A stretch of 64,000 nucleotides of DNA, taken from the NCBI GenBank assembly GCA_911728435.2, contig OU452203.1, positions 20,356,293 through 20,420,292 on the forward strand. Direction: 5' to 3'. Below are positions 11,701-23,000 of the stretch, in pieces. The DNA comes from Apoderus coryli (taxonomy: Eukaryota > Arthropoda > Insecta > Coleoptera > Attelabidae). The notes under the pieces are model-generated. The model made no database searches. It had not been told where the DNA came from and saw only the letters and a list, made by a program, of their open reading frames with translations. A program made the translations under genes and the position numbers. The stretch's first letter is position 1. Each line of letters begins with the position of its first letter.

Positions 11701-14700
11701 ATAGTTACAGAAAAATAACTAGTACTTCGCTTATTTTCGGTACTTATTGGCTTTTACTCGATGACATTTGATTTGTTTTCCTGCAGGATATTTTTGAGCG
11801 GGAATCGTAAACGCACGATAAGCATTGAATTAAATTTAGCATTCATATAGACCCTCTATAGTACGAATCAGGGTTTGCGATTTCGAGTGGCGTCTAATGG
11901 TCAGGCGAAGACCTTTCGAGACACTCCTCGTATTTAAAATATCATATTTATTTTCCGTAGCAGCAATTACGTATTGTTGTTACAAGTGTTCCAATTTAGA
12001 TAATTTTAAACGAAACCGAGTAATTTGTGTTATCTCATAACTTAAGCGATAATATTAAAATATGCATACCGAAATATCTGGACTTACGTCCAAGTTAAGT
12101 GCAAAATATTTTTTTTTTTAACATTTCACGTCAATTTATTTGGCACCATTACAAAAATTACTTTGAGGCGCCTTTTTAAATTCAAATAATACACTAATAA
12201 GCATTTCAGTTCATTATACAGCGCAGGCAAAAGTAAATTATCCTCACTTAAAATAAGAATAAAAAACATGACTCTGGTAGTATTTGAACTCACGGTACAC
12301 TGAACTCCGGCGGGCGTTCCCACCGCAAAGCTACGGGATATACACTATACCCTAACCTATCATGTATTTGCCGGCTGCAGCTGCAAGCTTTAAGCGAATT
12401 TGAAATTACGAGGGCTAGACTAAAACGTTAATATCTTGTAGACAAGACGAAATTTAAATGTATGATATCTGGTAATTTAGGGCATAACCTGTAACATGTA
12501 GTCTTTTGATTGGTACATGATTTCAGTATATTTTTGGTTTAGTTTTTGAATGTTCGGTGTCTGGTCTAAAACTACGTCTAATACATTCATGTCAATGCAG
12601 GTTAGTCTTCTCACACTATTGAATAAAATATCTTTTTTTGCTTCGTCAGAAGATGCTCTTGATTTATAAAAAAAAAACGCTAGAAGTGTGACTATCGACA
12701 TTTTAAAATCGCTTGTACTGCATTCTTTCATTTCTGTTTGCAAAAACCTTCTGCATAATCTTAATAATTTTGACACAACTTTTTCCAAGCTTAAATTAGA
12801 ACTGAATGCAAAATTTAGAGCATTGATTTTAGTAGTCAATATCCGTCATCATTATTTCAGAGAACCTCCTCTTAAGAAGGAGCTAATTAGCTGCGAAACA
12901 TTGCTTAAATAGAAAAGAAACTAATTATTTTGTTACATTTTCAGTTTCTCAGCTGCAATCAACTCTAGAGAACAATTAACGCCCAGAGACAATGCCCAGA
13001 ACTATGCTCTTGAACTTAAAGAACTGAAGTTAAAAGAAGCTGGTGAATATGATCCATATAAAAATGCAGATATTGAACATCCAACATCGTAAGTTATTTA
13101 ATCAATTATTAGAGAATTAATATTATCGTTGTGGTTCGTTTTTAGGAATTTCGAGACTCTCATCCATTTGCTCAAAGGTAGTTTGGGCACAGGAATTCTG
13201 GCAATGCCCTTGGCATTCTACCATTCCGGTTACGCATTGGGTGTGGTCGCTACAGCACTAATAGGTGCTCTTTGCCTCTATTGTATGCATATGTTAGTTA
13301 GTGCAGAGTATGAGCTTAGCAAACGCAAAGAAGTACCGAATTTGAGTTATCCAGCTGTAGCTGAGGCAGCTCTGATGCATGGACCGCCGCTGTTCCAAAA
13401 ATTTGCACCCTACTCTGTGTAGGTACATAGAAATATTCAACTATTTCTTTTCTTTTTGTCTCTCAAGACAAAGTGCAAGTAGATTGAATTTGTTACATTT
13501 TTTAGACATGTAGTAAACACATTCCTCCTGATCTACCAGCTTGGTACATGCAGCGTTTACACCGTTTTCATAGCAGAGAACATCGAGTACGTTCTCGACG
13601 AGTATTTGGATCCAATTGACGAAAAGATTATAATGACTGCATTTCTGTTACCACTTATTTTAATAAACTTCATCAAAAACTTAAAGTTTCTAGCACCACT
13701 TACTACCATTGCAAATATTTTGACAGTGATATCATTTGCAATTATCCTGTACTACCTTATTCAAGCGAATATGACTGTTGAAAATAAGATTGCAGTTGGA
13801 GACTTTAGAGACTATCCGTTGTATTTTGGGACTGTGCTGTTCGCTTTGGAAGCAATTGGAGTGGTAAGTTGAGAGTAACTTGATTGATATATGCGAAATG
13901 TATTTAAAATTAAAACTTATTTGTTTCTTCAAGAAACTTATTGTTAATTATCACCTTTTTCAGATAATGCCATTGAAAAACGAAATGAAAAACCCTGAAG
14001 ATTTTGCTACTACGTGTGGAGTTCTAAATATTGGCATGGTCACAATAATCACAATGTATGTCGGCATGGGTTTGTTAGGATATCTCGCTTATGGTGCCGA
14101 AGTTAGAGGCTCAATTTCATACAGTATTAATCCACATGAAATGTAAGTTGCTATAAAGATTTGCGTGATGGATACTTACAACTGAAATTTCATTATTTTC
14201 AGTCCTGCACAAGTATGCAAAGTTATGTTAGCCGTTGCCATATTCATCTCACATTCCCTTCAAATGTATGTGGCTATCGACATCTCATGGAACTATTATT
14301 TGCTGCCGAAGTTCGAAAGGAGTCAACACAAGAATTTTTGGGAATATGCTACTCGAACTGTTCTTGTGGTGATAACTTGTAAGTCTCAAAACATTTAATT
14401 TTCAATAATGAAACTATTTTTTTTTTTGTAATTATTTCAGTTGGACTTGCTGTGGCTGTACCTTACATTGATTTATTCATTTCTCTATTTGGTGCTTTAT
14501 GCCTCTCAGCACTCGGTATAGCTTTTCCAGCAATTATTGATACATCCACACATTGGGAGAATCTCAAAGGGACTGGCGTCAAACGAACGTTGATCCTAAT
14601 CAAAAATGCAGCTGTGGTTTGTTTTGCAGTCTTCGGATTAATTGTTGGTACATACACCAGTTTGCAGAAGATTATTGATAAGTTTGGTTTGGAACCAGAC

Positions 14701-14736
14701 ATTAGTTCCAATAGTACTAATATAACAGCAACATAA
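8721..14736 (+). CDS. Proton-coupled amino acid transporter (SLC36/PAT type)
   Basis: A multi-pass membrane carrier of the amino acid/auxin permease family, expected to move small neutral amino acids with protons at the plasma or lysosomal membrane. Exons: 8721-8779, 12945-13088, 13146-13418, 13506-13863, 13964-14142, 14203-14378, 14441-14736. Phases agree throughout and give 494 aa, normal for the family. The hydrophilic N terminus (about 80 aa) leads to the signature first membrane helix with G-S-L-G-T-G-I-L-A-M-P. About 11 helices follow, including Q-L-G-T-C-S-V-Y in helix 3 and the VPYIDLFISLFGALCLS segment near the C terminus. The tail has Asn-X-Ser/Thr sites. Introns 2-6 are 57-100 bp, while intron 1 is 4.2 kb. 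The first exon (59 nt) is chosen because it starts with ATG, ends at AG/GTAAAC and has the required phase; an alternative upstream exon cannot be excluded. The intron after 13418 uses GT/GTAGGT. Confidence 0.88.
9230..10260. repeat. Decayed ~138-bp tandem repeat in intron 1
   Basis: About eight degenerate units share a T-rich TTTTGACCC stretch, then ACTATTT(A/T)CGAACGCCTGTG, then a CATTTT...TATATTCTATCA segment. The CGAACG core recurs near 9254, 9357, 9688, 9826, 9963 and 10107, with diverged versions near 9578 and 10240. The intact spacing is 137-144 bp. Copies are strongly diverged, so this is an old satellite-like array inside the transporter's first intron. Confidence 0.6.
10261..12109. 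other. Intron DNA, nothing recognised
   Basis: Part of the transporter's first intron. AT-rich, without frames or repeats that I can assign. Confidence 0.4.
12110..12360 (-). repeat. tRNA-derived SINE with A-rich tail
   Basis: On the minus strand a tRNA-like head begins near 12355. An A-box-like CGTAGCTTTGCGGTGGGA and a B-box-like GTGAGTTCAAATACT are correctly spaced. An AT-rich body of about 180 bp follows, and it ends in a run of nine to ten A's (complement of 12111-12120). Head, body and poly-A tail are the three parts of a SINE. It sits antisense in the transporter's first intron. Confidence 0.6.
12477..12839 (-). CDS. Unidentified 120-codon open frame
   Basis: An open frame antisense in the transporter's first intron. 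Its composition is protein-like: mixed charged and hydrophobic residues, with an R-L-T-C-I-D-M-N segment and no low-complexity runs. I do not recognise a domain. A hydrophobic patch is present near residues 48-58. It could be a fragment of an unrelated gene or transposon, or chance. No splice partners are obvious. Confidence 0.2.
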   Translation of the reverse strand: MTTKINALNFAFSSNLSLEKVVSKLLRLCRRFLQTEMKECSTSDFKMSIVTLLAFFFYKSRASSDEAKKDILFNSVRRLTCIDMNVLDVVLDQTPNIQKLNQKYTEIMYQSKDYMLQVMP

Positions 14737-15148
14737 TAATATTAATTCTTTAGTTTTAAGGTTATTAAGACTTTTTATCTTTTTTTTGTGATATATACGA
14801 TATACATACTTAAGATTTAAGTTTAGATAATACATTTGACTGTACCTGTGCAGATAACTATTATATTTATTACCAATAGAATACGATTAGATATTATATA
14901 ATAAGTTTTTCATATACAGGGTGTGACATGAATAGACCAGGAATAGGCAAACATTTGTCTGGCTAATTGAATTAATCCAAAGTTATCCAAATGCATTCGT
15001 ATACTTGTTAACTGAAGATTCTGTATTATGCAAACTTTGAGTTGGTTCTCAGGTACGGTATAACAGTTCTCTGTTTGGCCCTGAAAAGAGTTAGAACAGA
15101 AAGAACTTAGGACAGCAAGCACCATTTCGTGGGATCAAGGATTGGGAC
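14737..15148. other. 3' flank of transporter
   Basis: Expected 3' UTR and downstream DNA. No convincing polyadenylation signal lies close to the stop. A TACAGGGTGTG stretch near 14915 resembles a transposon terminus, but I found no matching opposite end. Confidence 0.3.
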
Positions 15149-15498
15149 TTAGGTTATGATTTTAAAAGAATTAAGGCATATTGGATTGTATTCAATTCTG
15201 TTGGTTAGCGTTCCATCATTATTTTTCTCAATCGTGAAATAATCTATAAGGCAATCAGCTGGTTCACCACCTCGGCAAGCTAACTCAACAGCTACAATAT
15301 GGTAAAAAAAAAATTGTAAACCTTCTGGTGTACATTCATCCCATAATCCAATGATTCTAGCCAAATCACTTGAACTCAAATTTGATGAACTGCATTTTAG
15401 TTTGTTTGGCTCCTGCTGTAATCTTTTACGTTTTGCATTTCTTGCATCTCGGGCATTTTTGAATAATCCACTGGTAAACGAGTCGAATACAATTTTGA
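15149..15498 (-). pseudogene. Fragment resembling Crypton/DUF3504-type protein
   Basis: A 116-codon frame on the minus strand, preceded by an in-frame stop at about 15500. It contains a basic segment (N-A-K-R-K-R-L), then W-D-E-C-T-P-E-G-L-Q-F-F, E-L-A-C-R-G-G-E and N-R-I-E-Y-N-P-I. This spacing recalls the tyrosine-recombinase-derived family seen in Crypton transposons and their relatives, which keep a G-L-Q...R-G-G-E pattern. No full-length gene surrounds it, and nothing links it to the transporter. The family call is tentative. Confidence 0.35.
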
Positions 15499-15968
15499 AT
15501 TATCTGAATAATTTTTTGACGATTTCATATAATGTACCTAAACATGTATTAAAATAAAGTTTATTATTATTTTTAAATAGTTATAGACTGGGAAATTGAA
15601 TTGAATCAATGGCTAATTGCAACTAAACTTTAATTACATGCTTCATCAAATGTCATAAACCTAGTTTTAGCTACGGCTCAGGAGGAACAACATATGTTGT
15701 CAACGGCCTTTAGGTGCAACCTTTAAACAAGAGCGGTCAGGTATCCAGACCAGATTATTGTTTTTCCAGATATTTTAGAGTTCCACTCTATACTTCATGT
15801 AAATCTTGATCAGCTTAGAGCCTTTGTGGTAGTTGTGGAGAACTATCGATAATTGTTTATTGTTTCTGATTTGACTATCGATAACTAAGTATTATAATTA
15901 AGAAATTCATAAAAATGTATTAATTACAGTAGATTCAATTTAAAGATCAGCTCCAATGGGAAATAATA

Positions 15969-16135
15969 CAGAGTGTACGTTAAGTAACGGATCGCGTGAT
16001 TATTTTCAAATTCGGACATTTTTAAAAGAAAATAGACACGTCAGTTTTGATTTATGTTTAGCACTTTTACATTAGATTTTTTAAATGTACCATTTTGAAA
16101 ATAATTGCCCATCTGGTTACTTCACGGATACCCTG
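15969..16135. mobile_element. 167-bp MITE
   Basis: The left end CAGAGTGTACGTTAAGTAAC and the right end (complement CAGGGTATCCGTGAAGTAAC) are imperfect inverted repeats of about 43 bp, meeting over a short centre. A TA dinucleotide flanks each side (15967-15968 and 16136-16137). The CAGGGT start and TA duplication indicate a non-autonomous Tc1/mariner derivative. Confidence 0.7.
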
Positions 16136-17500
16136 TATAATAAACATAGAATTCTTTTACGACATTTTAATGTGTGTTGTTTAAATCCAACTAATATATA
16201 TAAACTGTGAATATTACCTACCTATATACTAATTTGCAGTTACCTAATTTTAATGTAGCAATTTACTTTAGTTAGGTATAGACTACTTAATATTAGAAAA
16301 TTCCTAAAATATATTAATTACTATAATTACATTTTTAAACAATATTTTTATCTATTTATTAATTTTATTCGAATGTTGAGCAAAAAATATGCAAATTTTA
16401 ATAATACAGAATTATGCCTGAACTATAAAAATTACGTTCGTTTTATTTTTTTTTTCTTAGACGACTTTTCCAGTTTTTTTTTGGATTTATTGTTACATTT
16501 CAGGTCCATACTGCCTCTCACTATAACGGCTGGTCAATTTCACGCACCACGCACTTCGTAATGGCCAACCAACAGGGATACAGGGGTTGAGTTCTTAAAA
16601 GCAGAGGAGTAGTTAACAGATTTGAGGCAAAGGTGAATTTTCCCATTTTTAGTCGCCTGAAAGCTTCAATTTTTACAATCAATCATATTCGTCTCCAATC
16701 TGACAACATATTCAGGTGTACTTGTCGGTTAGTAGAGATATTACTCATGCACAAAAACCTAAATGGAGTCGTTCTACGATGTCATCAAATCTCATCAGTC
16801 CAAGAGAGTAAAATAATACGAAATTGGTTATAGATCCAATACTATTACTGCCTATATTAGAATCTTATTCGAGCGCAGAAGGAAGCTGAACAATTTTTTA
16901 TATTCATTCTATCGTAATATACAGTTGTTAAATTGTTCAAGTACTTCGTTAATATTATCTTCAGAGACTAAAAACGTATCATAGTACCGTAGAATTGTAA
17001 GGAAATATCGCATGAAATGTTTGGTATAACACATGAATCAAAAATAAATTTGATACGAACCCTCGCTGATTTTCTATCTTACAAATATTTTTGTAATTTA
17101 AAAAATAAGAACGAAATTTGTTTTACAGTAAGGAATTAAAATGAAACAAAGGTCTGGTATAACAAAAATTAAAGCAAACAAAAAAGTAAGGATACAGTAA
17201 AGGATAAATTGCAGTTTATTTCAGGATCTCGGTCGCTCGATTTCGGCTTCTGCGGCGTTTCAGAAATAGCTATAACTTTGTAAACTCTCAAAGTTAAAGG
17301 GAAATAAAAAGAAAATAACCATCATCTTTAATTTATTTATAGCAAAAACACTTAGCAAATGAAAATATCGCGTATTTGACACCTAATAAATAAAAATGAG
17401 CCTGTAATAGAAAAGTCAATAGATACTTGTAGTTGGATAATGACAAAAACTAAGCAGAATCGCCACAGATATGGTGCGATAAACCGAAAACGTCATCATT
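16136..17500. other. No recognisable feature
   Basis: Intergenic DNA between the transporter and TrpA1. Short frames are present but lack motifs. Confidence 0.35.
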
Positions 17501-17519
17501 ACCCATCATCATGTTGTTT

Positions 17520-17641
17520 TGTCGTGAGAGTGTAATGAAATAGGGTTGAATCAAACGCTCAATTCGTTATACTTGTGAACAGCTAGCAAACAAATTTAGT
17601 AGTTTTGTGTTTTATTGAAGGAGTAATTTTTCATACATTTG
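17520..17641 (+). other. Possible TrpA1 5' UTR exon
   Basis: A candidate non-coding first exon. It ends at a strong donor (TTTG/GTAAGTAA, intron from 17642) that could join the acceptor TATTTCCAG ending at 19731, 66 nt upstream of the long-isoform ATG at 19798. The start is arbitrary. Only the splice-site strength supports it. Confidence 0.25.
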
Positions 17642-19797
17642 GTAAGTAAATTTATTAAATTTTTGTTGCTTTGAAATTATGTTCAAAGTTTCTTGAATTA
17701 AGTAAGACACGTGTCATGATATTACAAATGAATCCTTAAAGTTTATAGTTGCAGAGTGATTGAATATGTAGCAGCGTATACTACAGTAAACTCCAATAGT
17801 TTTGATACCGATTCTAGATATTTATAGGAAAGATTAATATGTATATTAATCTTTGTCTATAATATAGACTACTTCTTTTAATTAAATAATTTTGTAGCTT
17901 AACTTGTGACTGGTATATCGGATATATTGAATTTGTTTTGTGTGTATTTTGAAAAATATTTTAAAGACAATGACGCTTTCGCATGATCACTTTTTCCGTC
18001 CACAAAATGGCGATACTAAACTTAAAATCAGATGCTGTCATAATCAACTTCATTTTTTTTATAAGCCTTTGATTTTCAGCTGTAAAATTCTTGAAAGACT
18101 TGGCATTCTAAATTAGACGGTTCATAAGTTGTGTTATGTTTTAGCCTTAAATTTTGTGACCCGCGAGACTATTTTATATTATTATAAGAAATAATTAACT
18201 ATTTTTTTTTATATTCTAACACCCACCGCCGGTATTATGGATGATAAAATTGTTTTTTAACCATTTTTTCTTAAAACCCAGTCAATTTTTTTGACTTCGA
18301 GACGACATTTTGTTGAGCACAAAACTGAGCAGTTTTTTCCTATTTATCCGACGCTTTCTGAAATTCCTGTACTGCTCATCCATGCATTTACTCTTTTAAG
18401 TTTCAGTCTAAATAAATCTATGGAAAAATATTTAATTTTCTAAAATAACTTAACCTTAAGAGAATTTTTCTTATGGCTTGCATACTTTTGCCGTACGCTA
18501 TATGTCACATATTTGTATGAATCGGGAAGAAAGCTTTAATTAAATTTCCGTAGGCTACAAATTATAATTGATTCTAAATATAGCCATTATTCACCCCATA
18601 TTACCAAACTACCCTGTCTATCACTTTCGAGTTTCAGCGATAGTTTTATGTTTCAATTAAATTGAGTTGAAAAAAGATTTTTTTAATATTAGTTGCCAGT
18701 TATTAGCTGTGCTGTCTCTCATTTGCTCTTTGAAGAACATAATTGTTCAAAAACCACATTTAAGAAGTCTAATAAAACTTAATATATGCCACGAAATTAT
18801 TTTTCATTTTATTATATTTTGGATGATGCTAGCAGGACAAATGGTCTCCTGCTAGCGTTTTGTGTTTACACTATTTTGATTTTCTATTTCTACAGCTGGT
18901 GACACGTATACATTTGATTGTTTCGGCCTCTGTATGGTGGGATATGGATTACTACGTTTATGTAGATGGTGCGGTTTACATATATCTACTGTTTGTATAT
19001 CTCCCTGTGCTTAAATTCAGGCCGATATTGTAGATGGACAACGAGCACATAATAAGAGCAAAACGAATTCGTCTGGTCCTACCGAATTCGACTGAGGCCC
19101 TTCTAAATTAAACAAATTCACCAGTAATTTTGTCCGCTATGCCACGAAATTATTTTTCATTTTAATAAAAATTAAGTTTCTCTTAAGGAGCAAAACTTAG
19201 TTGACGTTCTCAGTCTTTCCGGGCTTGACAGATCGAGTGTGCTCTTGCTGTTGCCAACTTCTTCTGCGTATTTACATGATTCTACAACTGTTGAGATACT
19301 ATTAGTCTTTTATATCAATAGAAAAAGTGCTCTAATTGTTTATAATCACATTTAAAAAGTCTGCTAGAAGTACAGGCTAAATAAATTATGATAATGAGAA
19401 GTGGGCTATTATTCGATAAATCATTTCAAATAAATTTCTCAGGGGTAAAAGGTTTGACGACAACAATGATGTCTTCCATGCTATACTTGCGTATTTTGCT
19501 ATTCCACTATTATTCCTCAATATTTAGCTAATTTACGTACATTTAATTACTAAATTATATTACTCCCTAAACAATTTGTTAAATGGTGTATGTCTAGGGG
19601 TTAAGTTATAAATAGATGTACGTATTTATTACATTTTCATACATTTCTAACAATCGTTACATGTATAAAGCATTTTTAACGTGTAAAGATGAGTTTTTTT
19701 ATTTTAAGTCGAATTCTGTGAATATTTCCAGGTTAAACCGTGGGACTATTCAATTGTCTTCTTATATATATGGTTAGCATTATAAAAATTATGCAAA

Positions 19798-20040
19798 ATG
19801 CCCAACATCTGGCACATTTTGCAAACGATGCGCTCATGGCGTATAGACACTCAAGAAACTGTGTTGCCGATTACAACGCACCCACATACACCGATTATTG
19901 CTGTATTGCCCGCCATTGAACAGCCGGAGAAAGTGGTGATTGTTGAGCGAAATGACAAAAAGAAGGACACAAGTGACAATGAGGACCAGCAGGAGGAGGA
20001 GAGTGGTCGGAACTGCAAAAAAGGAAACAGCTGGATCACG
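19798..20040 (+). CDS. TrpA1: TrpA1 long-isoform first coding exon
   Basis: 81 codons from ATG 19798 to a GTAAGC donor at 20041, phase 0. The encoded peptide is mostly hydrophilic, with an acidic Glu/Gln-rich stretch near its end (D-N-E-D-Q-Q-E-E-E). It joins in phase to 23079-23249. Assignment to TrpA1 rests on phase, order and lack of any other gene in between, since this N-terminal part is poorly conserved. Confidence 0.65.
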
Positions 20041-23000
20041 GTAAGCATGCTGAATGAAAATGTAGTTTTAATAAAATCAACTTAATTATTAGTCCGTAGT
20101 ATGACCCATAGATGGCATTACTAGGATTTTTCCATATAATTTTTATTTAGTACTAACCTTCAGACGATACGTGTATAAATTTGACAGCAATCTGACTATT
20201 GATTCTTGAGTGATAGCATTTTGTGTGAAGCAAGCAAAAATGTATTATTACAACCATTAGAACTAAAGGGCGTGAAATCTCAGCCTTTCAACTAGGTTGA
20301 GTGCTGTTGAAGCCCAAGAAACAATACACAATAAAAAATAACAAAAAAATATCAGTACTACACAATAAATACAATATTAAAACACATAAGTATACAAAAA
20401 TAAAGTGTTGGGTTAAAAACAGTGCCAACAAAATGCCCAAATGAACGCTGTTAAGCAATATCTTTTTAATCGTAAATCTGAACACATGCAAACTCTGAGA
20501 GAAATCCTTAATCACAAACCGGTTAACTAGCGTGGCGACATTATAATGAGGCTGTTATTCCTAAAAATGACAAAAAAATTCACAAATTGGTTATGCACAA
20601 TCGGAAATTGAAGGTGCACGAGCTAGCTGACATTGTAAAGATCAGATGGTAGTGTTTTTACGATTTTCTATGAACATTTCGGTATGCGAAAGCTCTGTGC
20701 AAAGTGGGTGCCTTGTGAGCTTACAGTCGACCAAAAACAACAACGAATTGATGCTTCAGAGGAGTGTTTGACGCTGTTAAACCGCAACAAAATGGAATTC
20801 TTTTGTCGATATGTCACAATGGATGAAACATTGCTTCACTATTACACACCAGAATCCAAAAGACAGTCAGCTGAGTGGACAGCAATCGACCAACCGAATC
20901 CAAAGCGAGTAAAGACGCAACAGTCGGCCGGTAAGGTGATGGCGTCTCTATTTTGGGATGCGAACGGAATAATATTCATCGACTACCTTTAAAAAGAAAC
21001 CACAATCAACAGCGACTATTACTGTGCACTTTTGGATCGATTGACGGCTGAAATCGCAAAGAAACTGCCACATTTGCAAAAGAAAAAAAGTGTTGTTTCA
21101 CAAATTTGCTATGGCAAAATTGAATGAATTGAGCTTCGAATTGCTTAGCCACTCACCGTATTCTCCAGATTTAGCCCCCAGTGACTTTTTCCTGTTTTCA
21201 AATCTCAAGAGAATGCTTGCTAGAAAGAAATTTAAGTCCAGTGATGAAATAATCGCTGAAACTGAGGCCTATTTTGATGAGAAAAAGAAATCGTACTATC
21301 GGGTCCGCCATCTAACGTTTTTTTTTCAACTAGTGCTTATTTTGTGAAGGGTAACACTGAGCTCATGTCTGATTTGACAGATAATTAGTTTTATCCTTCC
21401 GCTGAACGAATATGGTTGTGTATACGCTTGAACAACGCTGGGAAATATTGCGGCATTACTTTGAAAATCATGGTAATGTTTGGATTTTGGAAGAAGAGAA
21501 GCACCGTCAGCTCCGTATGTTCGTTATCTCGTGAAAAAAGTGAAAGAAACTGGCATCCTCATCGATAAACCAAAGCGTGAAAAGCCAAAAACAGTGCGTA
21601 CACTCGAGAATATTGCTGCTGTTGTAGAAAGTGTGCGTGAAGCGCCATCAACATCAATTCACCGTCGGTCTCAACAATTGAACATTTCGGAGACATCATT
21701 GAGACGAATTTTGCATAAAGACCTTGGTATGACGCCATACAAAGTCCAATTGGTTCAGGAGTTGAAGCCAACTGACCATCCAATGCGTTTTCGCTTCGCT
21801 CAGTGGGCCTGCGATCGACTTACAGAAGATGCCGATTTTGCCAAAAAAATCATCTTTTCAGATGAAGCTCATTTTGATCTTGGCGGGTATGTAAACAAGC
21901 AAAATTGTCGCATTTGGGGCACAGAAAACCCGCACGCATACATTGAAAAGCCGATGCACCCAAAACGAGTCACTGTTTCGTGCGGATTTTGGTCCGGAGG
22001 CATAATTGGGCCATTTTTCTTCGAAAATGAGCAAGGAGTGGCCGTTACAGTCAATGGCGATCGTTATCGGGCCATGTTGAACGAATTTTTGTTCACAAAA
22101 ATTGAAGAGGAGGATATTGGCAACATTTGGTTTCAACAGGATGGCGCTACGTGCCACACAGCCGAAGCTACACTCGATGTTTTGCGCCCTGTTTTTGAAG
22201 ATCGCATTATCAGCCGCAGAGCTGATGTCGTTTGGCCACCTCGGAGCTGCGATTTGACACCGTTGGACTATTATTTGTGGGGTGCCGTCAAAGATAAGTG
22301 CTTAAAAATTGGACCGATCGTGTAGGCTACTGCATGGCCAGCCGAGGCAGCCATTTGAATGAAATTATTTGTGATTATTAACCGGAAGGATTGTACTTTC
22401 AAATAAAAAAAGAAATTTGAGAAAATATTCAGCAGTTTTTCTTTTATAGCATTTTCAAAAAAAAACATGCGAACATGGATCGGAATGACGTCAACAGCTA
22501 TTCAGAGCGGCGGTGAATAGAGTGATTTGGACCAATGTGATAGCCAACATCCACAGAGATAGGCACTTCAAGAAGAAGAAGAATGTTTCCCAAGGCCTTC
22601 ACATTGTTCAATTATGTACATGTAGCGGCCAAGTTACACAGAGACAAAACATATAATTTTGGAATTACGTTTGCTAAACAGTAACTGATAAAAATCTCTT
22701 TTACTAACTGAACACGTGGAAATTAAACTGCATATTTTTTTGGTCGATATATTCCCATTTTATCAATGCTTATATTTATTTGGATCAACGCTAATTTGTT
22801 AGCAGATAAAACAACAATTAGTAAAATGAAATTTTCTTGATAATAAAAAAAACATTTTTCCGAATTACCATATGGTTATCTAGTCGAAAAATTATTGATA
22901 AGCTCATTACAAAAAATGATTTTATTTCATCATGTTTATAGTGGTGATGAATTATCGGTTTATTGATAGAAGTTGCGTATCATTAGGAAATGTCAATCAT

